Source of the DNA: Haloarculaceae archaeon
GTDB lineage: Archaea > Halobacteriota > Halobacteria > Halobacteriales > Haloarculaceae
DNA: 64,000 bases
Direction of reading: 5' to 3'
Assembly (NCBI GenBank): GCA_007122455.1
Contig: SKTU01000006.1
Location: 1 to 64,000 of the forward strand
In this document: positions 41,726 to 50,580 of the stretch, piece by piece
Numbering within the stretch: position 1 is the stretch's first letter
Layout of the letters: every line of letters begins with the position of its first letter
Program-made: the position numbers and the translations under genes
The notes under the pieces: generated by a model
What the model was told of the DNA's origin: nothing
Seen by the model: only the letters and a program-made list of their open reading frames with translations
Database searches by the model: none

Positions 41726-42985
41726 TCAATCGTGCAGGTGCGAGAGCACCGCGTCGGTGCCGTTCGCGACCGACTCCGGAGCGCTGCCCGCCGCCGCTGC
41801 CGCGTCGGGATCCTTCAGCAGATGGCCGGTCGTGAGGCAGACGACGTCCTCGTCGGCCCCGACGACGCCGCGCTCGCGTAGCGCTCGGAGTCCGGCGACC
41901 GACGCCGCCGAGGCCGGTTCGACGCCGATCCCCTCGCCGGCGAGGGCGCGCTGGGCGTCCGTGATCGCGGCGTCGCTCACCGAGACGGCGGTGCCGCCGG
42001 TCTGCCGAATGCCGGGGAGTGCCTTCGGCGCGTTGACCGGATTGCCGATCCGGATGGCGGTCGCGATCGTCTCGACGTCACTCCACCGTTCGGTGTTCTC
42101 GGCGCCCGTCTCGATCGCTTCGACCATCGGCGCGGCACCTTCCGCCTGTACGCCGGTGAGCTTCGGCACGTCGGAGTCGGCGAGCTCGCCGGCTGCGAGG
42201 AGTTCGCGGAAGCATTTGTACAGCGCTGCAGTGTTGCCGGCGTTACCGACCGGGAGGACGATCCGGTCGGGGAATCGTCCCTCGTCGTCGCGGAACTCCT
42301 CTAGGATCTCGAGGCCGATCGTCTTCTGTCCCTCCAACCGGAAGGGGTTCAGCGAGTTCAGGAGATACGCCTCGCCGCGGTCGGCGAGTTCCTGGACGAT
42401 GTCGAGACAGTCGTCGAAGTTGCCGTCGACCTCGAGGATGCGAGCCCCGTGGAGGCTCGCCTGGGCGATCTTTCCGGCGGCGACCTTTCCGGCGGGGAGC
42501 AGAACGAGTGTCTCGAGTCCGGCCCGGGTGCCGTACGCCGCCAGCGCTGCAGAGGTGTTTCCCGTCGACGCGCACGCCAACCGATCGACGCCGAGTTCCT
42601 GTGCGACGCGGACGCCGACGGTCATCCCCCGATCCTTGAACGAGCCCGTCGGGTTCATCCCTTCGTGTTTGATCCGGAGGCTCCTGAGGTCGATCTCCTC
42701 GCGAAGCCGCGGTGCCTCGTGGAGCGGTGTCGCACCCTCCGGTAGGGAGACGCCCTCTTCGAACGGGAGCGCGGCCCGGTAGCGCCAGACGCCGCGCCCC
42801 GTGAACTCGTCGAACGTCGGATAGTGGTCGTAACGGGCTTCCAGCAGGCTACCGCACTCCGTACAGGTGTAGATGATCTCCTCGAAGGGCGCATGTTCGT
42901 GGCCGCAGTCGATACAGCGGAGCCAGACGCCGCCGTCGGCGACGTCCGGCGCTGTCGGCTCCTCGGGAAGCGAGAGATCGGTCAT
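41726..42985 (-). CDS. thrC: Threonine synthase
   Basis: N-terminal zinc ribbon LRCIDCGHEHAPFEEIIYTCTECGSLLEARYD, KHEGMNPTGSFKDRGM PLP-Lys motif. Confidence 0.93.
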   Translation of the reverse strand: MTDLSLPEEPTAPDVADGGVWLRCIDCGHEHAPFEEIIYTCTECGSLLEARYDHYPTFDEFTGRGVWRYRAALPFEEGVSLPEGATPLHEAPRLREEIDLRSLRIKHEGMNPTGSFKDRGMTVGVRVAQELGVDRLACASTGNTSAALAAYGTRAGLETLVLLPAGKVAAGKIAQASLHGARILEVDGNFDDCLDIVQELADRGEAYLLNSLNPFRLEGQKTIGLEILEEFRDDEGRFPDRIVLPVGNAGNTAALYKCFRELLAAGELADSDVPKLTGVQAEGAAPMVEAIETGAENTERWSDVETIATAIRIGNPVNAPKALPGIRQTGGTAVSVSDAAITDAQRALAGEGIGVEPASAASVAGLRALRERGVVGADEDVVCLTTGHLLKDPDAAAAAGSAPESVANGTDAVLSHLHD

Positions 42986-43081
42986 CGTCGGTGTATCGGC
43001 GTCATCGAGCAAAAAGGGGCCGATCCGGAGCAACGCCACTGGATCCGCCGTTTCGTTCGAGGCTACGTGGTCTGAGGTGTC

Positions 43082-43327
43082 GCCGAGAAGTCACCGAAGC
43101 AGGTCGAACGCCTCTACAGGAAACGCTCAGCCATTGAAATGACCTGCCGGTTACTGCGGCAAGCACGCAGGATCACGACGACATGTGATCCCGTCGTGCC
43201 GTTTGCGATCATGCTTACGTTCAAGACGTTCTGCGACTGGATTCGGAAGGAACTGGAGGATGAGTTAGAACGACGCTGGTACGTCGAGATGAGTGGTGTT
43301 GGGGGTCCGAAATATATGGCCCGGTGA
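43082..43327 (+). pseudogene. Transposase C-terminal remnant (ISH-type DDE transposase)
   Basis: SPKQVERLYRKRSAIEMTCRLLRQARRITTTCDPVVPFAIMLTFKTFCDWIRKELEDELERRW resembles the C-terminal YRKRxxIE...TT.DP...F segment of haloarchaeal DDE transposases; no N-terminus. Confidence 0.6.
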
Positions 43328-43328
43328 C

Positions 43329-43349
43329 GGCCGCGGTCAGCCCGCGGCC
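43329..43349 (+). terminator. Terminator-like hairpin GGCCGCGG-tcagc-CCGCGGCC followed by TGTTTTC
   Basis: Perfect 8-bp stem, 5-nt loop, short T tract. Confidence 0.5.
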
Positions 43350-43582
43350 TGTTTTCGTGGAATCGTCAGCGACAGCTCTCTGCTAAATCTACTCGCAACG
43401 GGCTGGTCTCGTTCTGTTGGGGCTGTCGCTCATTTCTGGCGTCAGTTCTTTCAAAATAGTTGTCGGAATCTACTCCAAACCATACAGAACGTGACTATTT
43501 TGCGACGTTCAGACCACGTTGTACCGACTCGTTCCAGAAGTACCGAGATTAGCCTTTTGTAAGTGGTTGTTGTATCGCTGGT

Positions 43583-44443
43583 ATGCAATTCGTTCGATAC
43601 CGGCACGGCAGCGGTTCATCTCAGTGGGGATACAAAACCGACGATACGGTTTACGTGTTGGCCGATGTGCCTGGCGAGGAGTCGACACTGTCAGCGATTG
43701 CAAACCCAAGCTATCGGCAACGCGTCCGTCGGCTCGCGGCGACTGGCGAACTTTCGGCACTCGAGGCGTCGGCGATCACGATTCTCGCACCAGTTGGCCA
43801 GCCAGGGAAGTTGATTGCACTCGGGCTCAACTACCGCGATCACGCCGAAGAGCAGGATGCCGACATCCCGGAACGGCCGCTGCTCTTCGGGAAAGCGCCG
43901 ACAAGCGTGACCCATCCCGATCGTCCGATCGTATATCCGGGTGCCATCGACCGTCTCGATTACGAGGTCGAACTCGGCATCGTGATCGGACGGACGGCAC
44001 GAAGGGTCGACGCCGATGAAGCAACCGACTACGTCGCTGGCTACACTGTTCTCAACGACGTGAGCGCTCGTGACGCACAGTTCGAGGACAAACAATGGTT
44101 CCGGGGCAAAAGCTACGATACATTTGCGCCGATGGGACCGACCTTAGCGACGGGACCGGAGTTCGAACCGAACGATCGGGCGGTTCGGCTCCGGGTCAAC
44201 GGCGAGACGAAACAGGAATCCAACACCGACCAGTTGATCTTCGGTCCAGGAGACGTGATCGAGTATACAAGCCGCGTGATGACGCTGCAGCCGGGTGACG
44301 TAATCTCGACGGGTACCCCTGGCGGTGTCGGGATCTTTCGGGATCCACCGGAACTACTGGAACCGGGCGACACTGTCGAGGCGGAAATCGAAGGAATCGG
44401 GACGCTTCGGAACTCGGTCGTCGACGAGTCGACACTGCAGTGA
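43583..44443 (+). CDS. Fumarylacetoacetate hydrolase family protein
   Basis: ALGLNYRDHAEEQDADIPERPLLFGKAPTSV, DYEVELGIVIGRTAR, GYTVLNDVSARDAQ. Confidence 0.94.
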   Translation: MQFVRYRHGSGSSQWGYKTDDTVYVLADVPGEESTLSAIANPSYRQRVRRLAATGELSALEASAITILAPVGQPGKLIALGLNYRDHAEEQDADIPERPLLFGKAPTSVTHPDRPIVYPGAIDRLDYEVELGIVIGRTARRVDADEATDYVAGYTVLNDVSARDAQFEDKQWFRGKSYDTFAPMGPTLATGPEFEPNDRAVRLRVNGETKQESNTDQLIFGPGDVIEYTSRVMTLQPGDVISTGTPGGVGIFRDPPELLEPGDTVEAEIEGIGTLRNSVVDESTLQ

Positions 44444-44527
44444 GAAACGGGACGATCGGAAGATTGCCGTAGGCTTTTGATATTTAGTCCCACCCTCCGA
44501 GTCCATGAGCGGTAGGATCGAAAGCTG

Positions 44528-45739
44528 ATGGAGCAATCAGGAGAATCGACCGATCGACACGGAACGACCGACGGCGACGAGCGACTGGTTACCGGATATG
44601 GGGGCAGGCTGTTTCTACTCATCTCTATCGGCTGGTTCGGGGTGACGATCGGTCGACAGATCCTCCCACCGGTGCTCCCTGTCGTCATCTCCGATCTGGG
44701 TATTACGCCGTTTCAGGCTGGCGCGGCGCTGACTGTTCTGTGGGCGATGCGCGCGCTCAACAACTACCCCGGCGGACGACTCGCTGATCAACTTTCACGG
44801 AAAACCGTTCTCGTGGGGGCAATGATCGTGTTGACGCTCGGGTTCGCCCTGTTGAGTGCTGCGATCGTGTATCCGCTGTTCATTTTTGCTGTGGCTGTCA
44901 TCGGCGTCGGTGCCGGACTCTACTCGGTTTCGATTCGTGCGGCGACGGCAGATCTCTACGTGGAAAAACGGGCACAGGCATTCGGCCTCCAGAACGCCAT
45001 CAGTATGATCGGGAGTGCAAGCGCTGCGGGTGTGGCCGTTTTCATCTTGGCTATCGGGACCTGGCGAAGCGCGTTTCTTCCAACGGCATTTTTCTTCATT
45101 CTCATCGTCTTCCTGCTCCATCGGCGGATGCGTGAACCGTACGTTCTCGATACTGTCGACCTCGCCGTCACTGAGACTACCCAGCGAATCCTCGGAACCA
45201 CTACCGTCAGGCGGGCACTGATTGCGTATGTGCTTTGGTTTTTCGCCTGGCAGGGAATGATCGGCTTCCTCCCGACGTTTCTCCAAGTGGAGAAAGAATT
45301 CTCTCCGGCACTGGCGAGTGCGGGGTTCGCCGCGGTATACGTGATCGGAATCGGCGTTGGGCCACTCTCGGGCGCTATCGGCGATCGATATACGAAACTC
45401 CCCGTCGTGATCGGATCGCTCCTGATATCGGCGCTCGGTTTGGCTAGTTTGCTGGTGTCGGATTCACTGGTTGTAATCGCGGCTGCCATTTTCACCGTCG
45501 CTGTCGGGTTCATCAGCTTCCCACCGGCCATGCAGGCGTATTTGATGGATACGTTTGACGACGCGAGCATGGGCGGTGACCTGGGCGCGGTAAAAACAAC
45601 CTACGGTGTCGTCGGGAGCCTCGGCCCAACTTACGTTGGGTTGGTTGCCGTCCAGTGGAACTACTCGATTGCCTTTGGTGGGATTGTTGTCTGCTTGCTT
45701 GCCGGACTCCTCGTTGTCATCAGTAGCTGGCACAGTTGA
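44528..45739 (+). CDS. MFS transporter
   Basis: About 12 TM segments, GGRLADQLSRKTVLVGAM loop motif. Confidence 0.92.
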   Translation: MEQSGESTDRHGTTDGDERLVTGYGGRLFLLISIGWFGVTIGRQILPPVLPVVISDLGITPFQAGAALTVLWAMRALNNYPGGRLADQLSRKTVLVGAMIVLTLGFALLSAAIVYPLFIFAVAVIGVGAGLYSVSIRAATADLYVEKRAQAFGLQNAISMIGSASAAGVAVFILAIGTWRSAFLPTAFFFILIVFLLHRRMREPYVLDTVDLAVTETTQRILGTTTVRRALIAYVLWFFAWQGMIGFLPTFLQVEKEFSPALASAGFAAVYVIGIGVGPLSGAIGDRYTKLPVVIGSLLISALGLASLLVSDSLVVIAAAIFTVAVGFISFPPAMQAYLMDTFDDASMGGDLGAVKTTYGVVGSLGPTYVGLVAVQWNYSIAFGGIVVCLLAGLLVVISSWHS

Positions 45740-45829
45740 AATTTCAGCCAGTTTAGTTCCGGAATAGAGACGTTGTTCCTGACGAAGCTCATCGATCGAC
45801 CGACAGTGGACATCGCCCCGTGCCGTCGA

Positions 45830-46492
45830 TTAGGAGAAATCCAAAATGAGTTTCTCGATCTCGGCGGCGCCGCCGTCAGTGACGCTTGCTCCGTGGCTGA
45901 CGAGTACGGCGTCGAAGTCGTACTCGGTTACGTTTGAGACGCTCTCGCGAGTTTGTTCGTCATCGACGTTCGACCCCGACACGGCAAAGCTTCCACTCCA
46001 GTCGCTCTCGACAGCGAATCGGGAGTCGACACCCAGGACCGTATCCCCTGCGATCAGGACATCCTCGTAGAGATATGCCATGTTATCGGGCGTATGCCCC
46101 GGAGCCGGGATCGTTTCGATTCCCCAGTAGGTTTTTCGCGCTTCGAGCTGATGGTCGACGTCAATTCCGGCTTCTTCAAGAAATTCAGCGTCGCCGGCAG
46201 GAACTGCTACTTCGAGGTCATCGATTGCGTCACGTAGAGCCGGAACGCCGCCGTAGTGATCGAGGTCTCCGTGTTCGACGATCACGATGCCGACATCGTG
46301 GTCGGATGCAATCGTCGTGACCTCGTCGGCCGACTGCTCGACTCCGGTACCGATAAGCACCGATGCCTCGTCGGTTTCGACCACGTGTATCCACAGGGGT
46401 TCGTCGTATCCCCATTCTACGCCGTAACTATAAATATCTGAATGGTTTTCCATGGTTTTGGTGGCCTGTCTAAACCATTCGTGGAACTCCAC
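45830..46492 (-). CDS. MBL-fold metallo-hydrolase
   Basis: EHGDLDHYGGVPALRDAI, PAPGHTPDNMAYLYEDVLIAGDTVLG; variant HxDxDH motif. Confidence 0.88.
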   Translation of the reverse strand: MEFHEWFRQATKTMENHSDIYSYGVEWGYDEPLWIHVVETDEASVLIGTGVEQSADEVTTIASDHDVGIVIVEHGDLDHYGGVPALRDAIDDLEVAVPAGDAEFLEEAGIDVDHQLEARKTYWGIETIPAPGHTPDNMAYLYEDVLIAGDTVLGVDSRFAVESDWSGSFAVSGSNVDDEQTRESVSNVTEYDFDAVLVSHGASVTDGGAAEIEKLILDFS

Positions 46493-46544
46493 TGTGAATA
46501 TTTCCCCAACGTGGACGTTGCATAGCGTGATTTCAATTCTCGTC

Positions 46545-47336
46545 CACCCAGCACTGCTTGCAACTGTTCTGGCGGATCAAGTCCACGCCGCTGTCAAGTG
46601 GCGAACACCGTCGTGATTGTTTCATGAATCCGGACGTCCTCGTCTGATCTGTGGCTGCGGAAAATCTTCCTCATCACCACCTGTTCGCGCAGAGCGGGCT
46701 CTGGGCGATTGTTCGTCTAGTCTACCTCTGGCGCTGTCACGAACGTCAACCAGTGCCCTAACCACCTGGTCTGGGGGCAGTCAGGATGTTCAGCGATAAT
46801 CTCGTTTCCACAGGAACACTCGTGCTGACCGAGCTTGTACTTGACAACGGTTGTTGGAATCGGGAGCGGAATGTCGATGACGATCTGGAAAACGTAGTCG
46901 CCCGGATCGGTGAGAACGTGATCACAGTTGGGACAGTAGCCTCTTCGTCAACGTGGAGGGTTTCCTCCGGCTCTGACGGTGTTCTGGTCGTTCCTTCGTG
47001 GCCTTCATCGCGTCCAGGCGAAGAGTCGCTGGCGGCGTCGTCGCCGCCAGCTGGCTCTTCTTGATCACTGTTGCTGTCTTCGCCGTCACCGCCTGAGGAG
47101 TTGTTTCTTCCTGACCTACCAGCACCGCCCCGTTTGCTGGATGACGTATGCGCGTTTTTGTACCGCTTGAGTTCTGATTCAAGCTCTTCGATCCGCTTCT
47201 GTTGTGCAGCAAGTTGCTGGCGAAGCCACTGATTCTCGGCACGGAATGGTATGACTTCCTGACGAAGAGGAGTCTTGCTGTCGGTACGGATCGCCGAATC
47301 TATCGATTTCGGCGATCCATCGGCCCCGAGCGACAC
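46545..47336 (-). pseudogene. IS66-family transposase relic with frameshift and internal deletion
   Basis: N-terminal coiled-coil AENQWLRQQLAAQQKRIEELESELKRYKNAHTSSSKRGG; out-of-frame zinc-finger YCPNCDHVLTDPGDYVFQIVIDIPLPIPTTVVKYKLGQHECSCGNEIIAEHPDCPQT; directly followed by C-terminal TAPEVD*TNNRPEPALREQVVMRKIFRSHRSDEDVRIHETITTVFAT*QRRGLDPPEQLQ; catalytic core missing. Confidence 0.78.
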
Positions 47337-47489
47337 GCTTGGTTCGACCCGTGTGCGCCAGCAATGAGTTAGCTACGAATTCCTGCAAGTCGCTATCCAA
47401 CTTCGAGGTGCTTTACGTGTGGTATGACAATTCTTATCAAGGTCGGATGCCAACGTACGTCTGTCGGGCGATTTAGCCCCGGATTACCA

Positions 47490-47654
47490 ATGGCGTCGAC
47501 ACAGGACGACCCCGAACGCAGTGCCGTACCGGCCCGAACAGACCGGTGTGTGGAGATCGAACTCGAGGACGGCGGAGTCGTCCTGTATGACGCTGACGTT
47601 CACACCGCGTGGATTCAGTCGGACGCGGCGATTCCGCTCGCGGAGGCCGTTTAG
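47490..47654 (+). CDS. DUF7331-like small protein (54 aa)
   Basis: MASTQDDPERSAVPARTDRCVEIELEDGGVVLYDADVHTAWIQSDAAIPLAEAV. Confidence 0.75.
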   Translation: MASTQDDPERSAVPARTDRCVEIELEDGGVVLYDADVHTAWIQSDAAIPLAEAV

Positions 47655-48028
47655 TTCGGAAACTCGTCGATCCGCTCGTGGACGTACGCCGCCCACTCGT
47701 CGAGCGTCTCGTGCATCAGTTCGCGGGCCTCTTCGGGTGACGTCGCACGATACTGATACACGTGGCCGCCGCCGTCGAGCAACCGCCGTCGTCGCGTCGC
47801 GAGACCCTTCTCGAGGAGCGTCGAGAGTCCGCGGTTGACGTTGCTTCGGTCGCGGTCGACTACCTCGGCGAGCTCGGCGACGGTCGTATCCGGCGCGTCC
47901 AGTAGCTCGAGGTAGAGATCCGCCTCGTGCCGCTGGATGCCGAACACGCAACGCAGCACTTCCTCGAACCCCGGTTCTGAGTCGAGCATCAGGTCACGGA
48001 ACCGTGCGGGATCCGGGTCGGCTTCCAT
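47651..48028 (-). CDS. TrmB/winged-helix transcriptional regulator
   Basis: FGIQRHEADLYLELLDAPDTTVAELAEVVDRDRSNVNRGLSTLLEKGLATRRRR. Confidence 0.88.
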   Translation of the reverse strand: MEADPDPARFRDLMLDSEPGFEEVLRCVFGIQRHEADLYLELLDAPDTTVAELAEVVDRDRSNVNRGLSTLLEKGLATRRRRLLDGGGHVYQYRATSPEEARELMHETLDEWAAYVHERIDEFPN

Positions 48029-48164
48029 ACCGCCAGATCGAACGGAGCGGCGATAAATCCCCGCCCTCGAGGAGCGATCGTGATAAAAAACGTTAGTGTG
48101 GTAGTGTATCACTTACGCACTCACGGGGTAGCTGTTTTGACCACCTCGGCGACCAGTAGCCCGC

Positions 48165-48644
48165 ATGTCGTCGGAAACTGCCACCTCAACGAACGTAGAG
48201 ACCGAATCGTCTCCCGGAAACTGGAAGGCCGGCGTCGTCGGCGGCCTCGCCGGCGGTCTCGTCTTCGGCGCGATGATGTCGATGATGATGCCGATGATCA
48301 TGGAGATGGCCATTCCCGTCATGTACGGGATCGAAGGGCCGGCCGGTGCCGTCGGCTGGAGTATTCACATGGTCCACGCCGCGATCCTGGGCGTCGTCTT
48401 CGCTGCAATCGTCGGCTTCGGCGGGCTCGCGGGAGCGTCCGCACAGAAACTGGTCGGTGTCGGTATCGGCTACGGGCTCGTCGTGTGGATCGTCCTCGCG
48501 ACGTTCGTGATGCCCGCGTGGGTCGGCGCGATGAGTCCGGAAATGACCCCTCCAGTTCCCGACGTCAACCCGATGAGTGCTATCGGATACGCCGTCTACG
48601 GGGCGATCCTCGGCGCGGTCTACTACGCGCTCGAGGGAATCTAG
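48165..48644 (+). CDS. Haloarchaeal integral membrane protein (159 aa)
   Basis: Several TM segments; AGVVGGLAGGLVFGAMMSMMMPMIMEMAIPVMYGIEG. Confidence 0.75.
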   Translation: MSSETATSTNVETESSPGNWKAGVVGGLAGGLVFGAMMSMMMPMIMEMAIPVMYGIEGPAGAVGWSIHMVHAAILGVVFAAIVGFGGLAGASAQKLVGVGIGYGLVVWIVLATFVMPAWVGAMSPEMTPPVPDVNPMSAIGYAVYGAILGAVYYALEGI

Positions 48645-49531
48645 AGCAGGTAGGTGAGCAGTCCTTTTTGAGCGTGCAGCCTGTTTTCGGCCTGATCCCA
48701 GACGATCGCCCGGTCGCTCTCCAGGACGGCGTCCGTGATCTCCTCGCCGCGGTGGGCGGGCAGACAGTGCATCACGAGCTGATCGTCGAGCAGCGTCTCG
48801 TTGAGCTGGAAGCCGGCGTTCGAGAACGCGCTCAGCTTCTCGGCGCGCTCGGACTCCTCGCCCATGCTCACCCAGACGTCGGTGTAGACGACGTCGGCGC
48901 CGTCGACAGCCGTCTCCGGGTCCGTCGTCGTCTCCGGTGCCGTTCCGAGTTCTGCCGCCCGATCGAGCACCGCGTCGCTGACGCCGTACCCCTCGGGGGT
49001 CGCGACCGTCAGCTCTAGTCCGACGAGTGCCGCCCCGAGTACGAACGACTGACAGACGTTGTTGCCGTCGCCGACCCACGCGACCTCGGCGTCGAAGCCG
49101 CCGAACCGCTCGCGAATCGTCAGTAGATCCGCGAGCGTCTGACACGGGTGGGCGTCGTCGGTCAACCCGTTGATGACGGGAACCGTCGCGTACTCGCCGA
49201 GTTCGACCACGTCCTCGTGGTCGAAGACGCGAGCCATAATCACGTCGACGTATCGTGAGAGCGCCCTCGCGGTGTCTTTCACGGGCTCGCCGTGGCCCAG
49301 ATGGATGTCGTCGGGGCCGAGAAAGACGGCGTGGCCGCCGAGCTGGGTCATCCCGGTCTCGAAGGAGACGCGGGTTCGCGTCGAGGGCTTCTCGAAGATC
49401 ATGCCCAGGCTCCGTCCGTCCAACCCGTCGCTCGTCTTTCCTCGGGCGTGCTGTTCCTTGAGATTCGTCGCCTGCGTCAGCAGCTCCTCCAGCTGTCGGT
49501 GGGTTACGTCGTCGATGTTCAGGAAGTTCAT
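48641..49531 (-). CDS. argF: Ornithine carbamoyltransferase
   Basis: FEKPSTRTRVSFETGMTQLGGHAVFLGPDDIHLG, HPCQTLADLLTI, MHCLPAHRGEEI. Confidence 0.96.
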   Translation of the reverse strand: MNFLNIDDVTHRQLEELLTQATNLKEQHARGKTSDGLDGRSLGMIFEKPSTRTRVSFETGMTQLGGHAVFLGPDDIHLGHGEPVKDTARALSRYVDVIMARVFDHEDVVELGEYATVPVINGLTDDAHPCQTLADLLTIRERFGGFDAEVAWVGDGNNVCQSFVLGAALVGLELTVATPEGYGVSDAVLDRAAELGTAPETTTDPETAVDGADVVYTDVWVSMGEESERAEKLSAFSNAGFQLNETLLDDQLVMHCLPAHRGEEITDAVLESDRAIVWDQAENRLHAQKGLLTYLL

Positions 49532-50580
49532 TGTAGCTCCTCCGCGACGCGCTCCAGCACCGCGACGGCGCGATCGAGCTCGCGGAGCTCGATGTGCTCG
49601 TTCGGCGCGTGATCCAGATCCGAATCGCCCGGGCCGTACGTCGCCATCGGGCAGTCCCAGGCGTCGGCGTAGATGTTCATGTCGGCCGTGCCGGTCTTCC
49701 GAAGCAATCTCGGCGTCCCGCCCGCTCCGCGGATCGCGACCCGGAACGCGCGGGCGACCGGCGTTCGCGGGCTCTGCATCGTCGGCTCGACGGCGTCGTA
49801 CCAGTTCACCGTCCCCGCCCGAAGCTCGGCGTCGGCGATCTCGCGGACCTCGTCGGCGGCGTATCGCGGCGGGACGCGCAGTTGAACCTCCATCGTCGCT
49901 TCGACCGCCAACCCGTCCTCGGACGTTCCGCCCTCCACGGCGACCGGTTTCGGCGTGACGCGCTCGAAGACGGGGTCGTAGTCGTCGGTGTCGAACCGCT
50001 CCTCGACGGCCGACCACCACGCGATGGCGTCCTGAATCGCGTTGTTCTCCGGTCGGGAGGTGTGGCCCGATTCGGAGGTCGCGACGTAGGTCCCCTGCAG
50101 GATTCCTCGGTACCCGAGGGTGATCCCGTCCCACCCGGACGGTTCGCCGTTGACGACGGCCTCGGGCGCCGATCGATCCTCGACGAGGTGGCGGGCGCCC
50201 CGGGAGCCGGACTCCTCGCCGACGACGCCGACGAAGGAGACGCCGCTCCGAACGGCCGCGACCGCCATCGCCGCGAGCGGTCCCTTCGCGTCGACGGAGC
50301 CGCGACCCCACAGCTCCGGTCCGTTTTCGCCCGTCTCGATCCGAACCGGGATCTCGCCGGGCACCGTGTCGACGTGTGAGGTGTACAGTACCGACTCGTC
50401 GGCGGGTGCTCGAACGTTACCGACGTCGTCGATCCGGACCTCTCGCCCGCGTTCCTCGAAGAACGCCGCGAGCGCCTCGGCGCATCGGGACTCCTCGGGC
50501 GTCGGCGACGGGATCGAGACGAGTTCCTCGAGTAGCGACCGCGCCTCGTCGTCGGCCCCGATCGCCTCGGCGTCGCTCAT
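49528..50580 (-). CDS. [LysW]-lysine/ornithine hydrolase (M20 family)
   Basis: LYTSHVDTVPG, GRGSVDAKGPLAAM, GEESGSRGARHL; located in a lysW/arg cluster. Confidence 0.92.
   Translation of the reverse strand: MSDAEAIGADDEARSLLEELVSIPSPTPEESRCAEALAAFFEERGREVRIDDVGNVRAPADESVLYTSHVDTVPGEIPVRIETGENGPELWGRGSVDAKGPLAAMAVAAVRSGVSFVGVVGEESGSRGARHLVEDRSAPEAVVNGEPSGWDGITLGYRGILQGTYVATSESGHTSRPENNAIQDAIAWWSAVEERFDTDDYDPVFERVTPKPVAVEGGTSEDGLAVEATMEVQLRVPPRYAADEVREIADAELRAGTVNWYDAVEPTMQSPRTPVARAFRVAIRGAGGTPRLLRKTGTADMNIYADAWDCPMATYGPGDSDLDHAPNEHIELRELDRAVAVLERVAEELQ

Noticed and set aside
42961-43015. 7-codon ORF (MTPIHRR*) overlapping the thrC start by ATGA
   Set aside because: Too short; ATGA overlaps with a nearby upstream ATG are expected by chance at an appreciable rate, and no promoter spacing supports it.
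46758-47336. 192-aa Ser-rich ORF as a genuine hypothetical protein
   Set aside because: Its C-terminal half is frame-shifted IS66 zinc-finger sequence; better explained as transposase debris.
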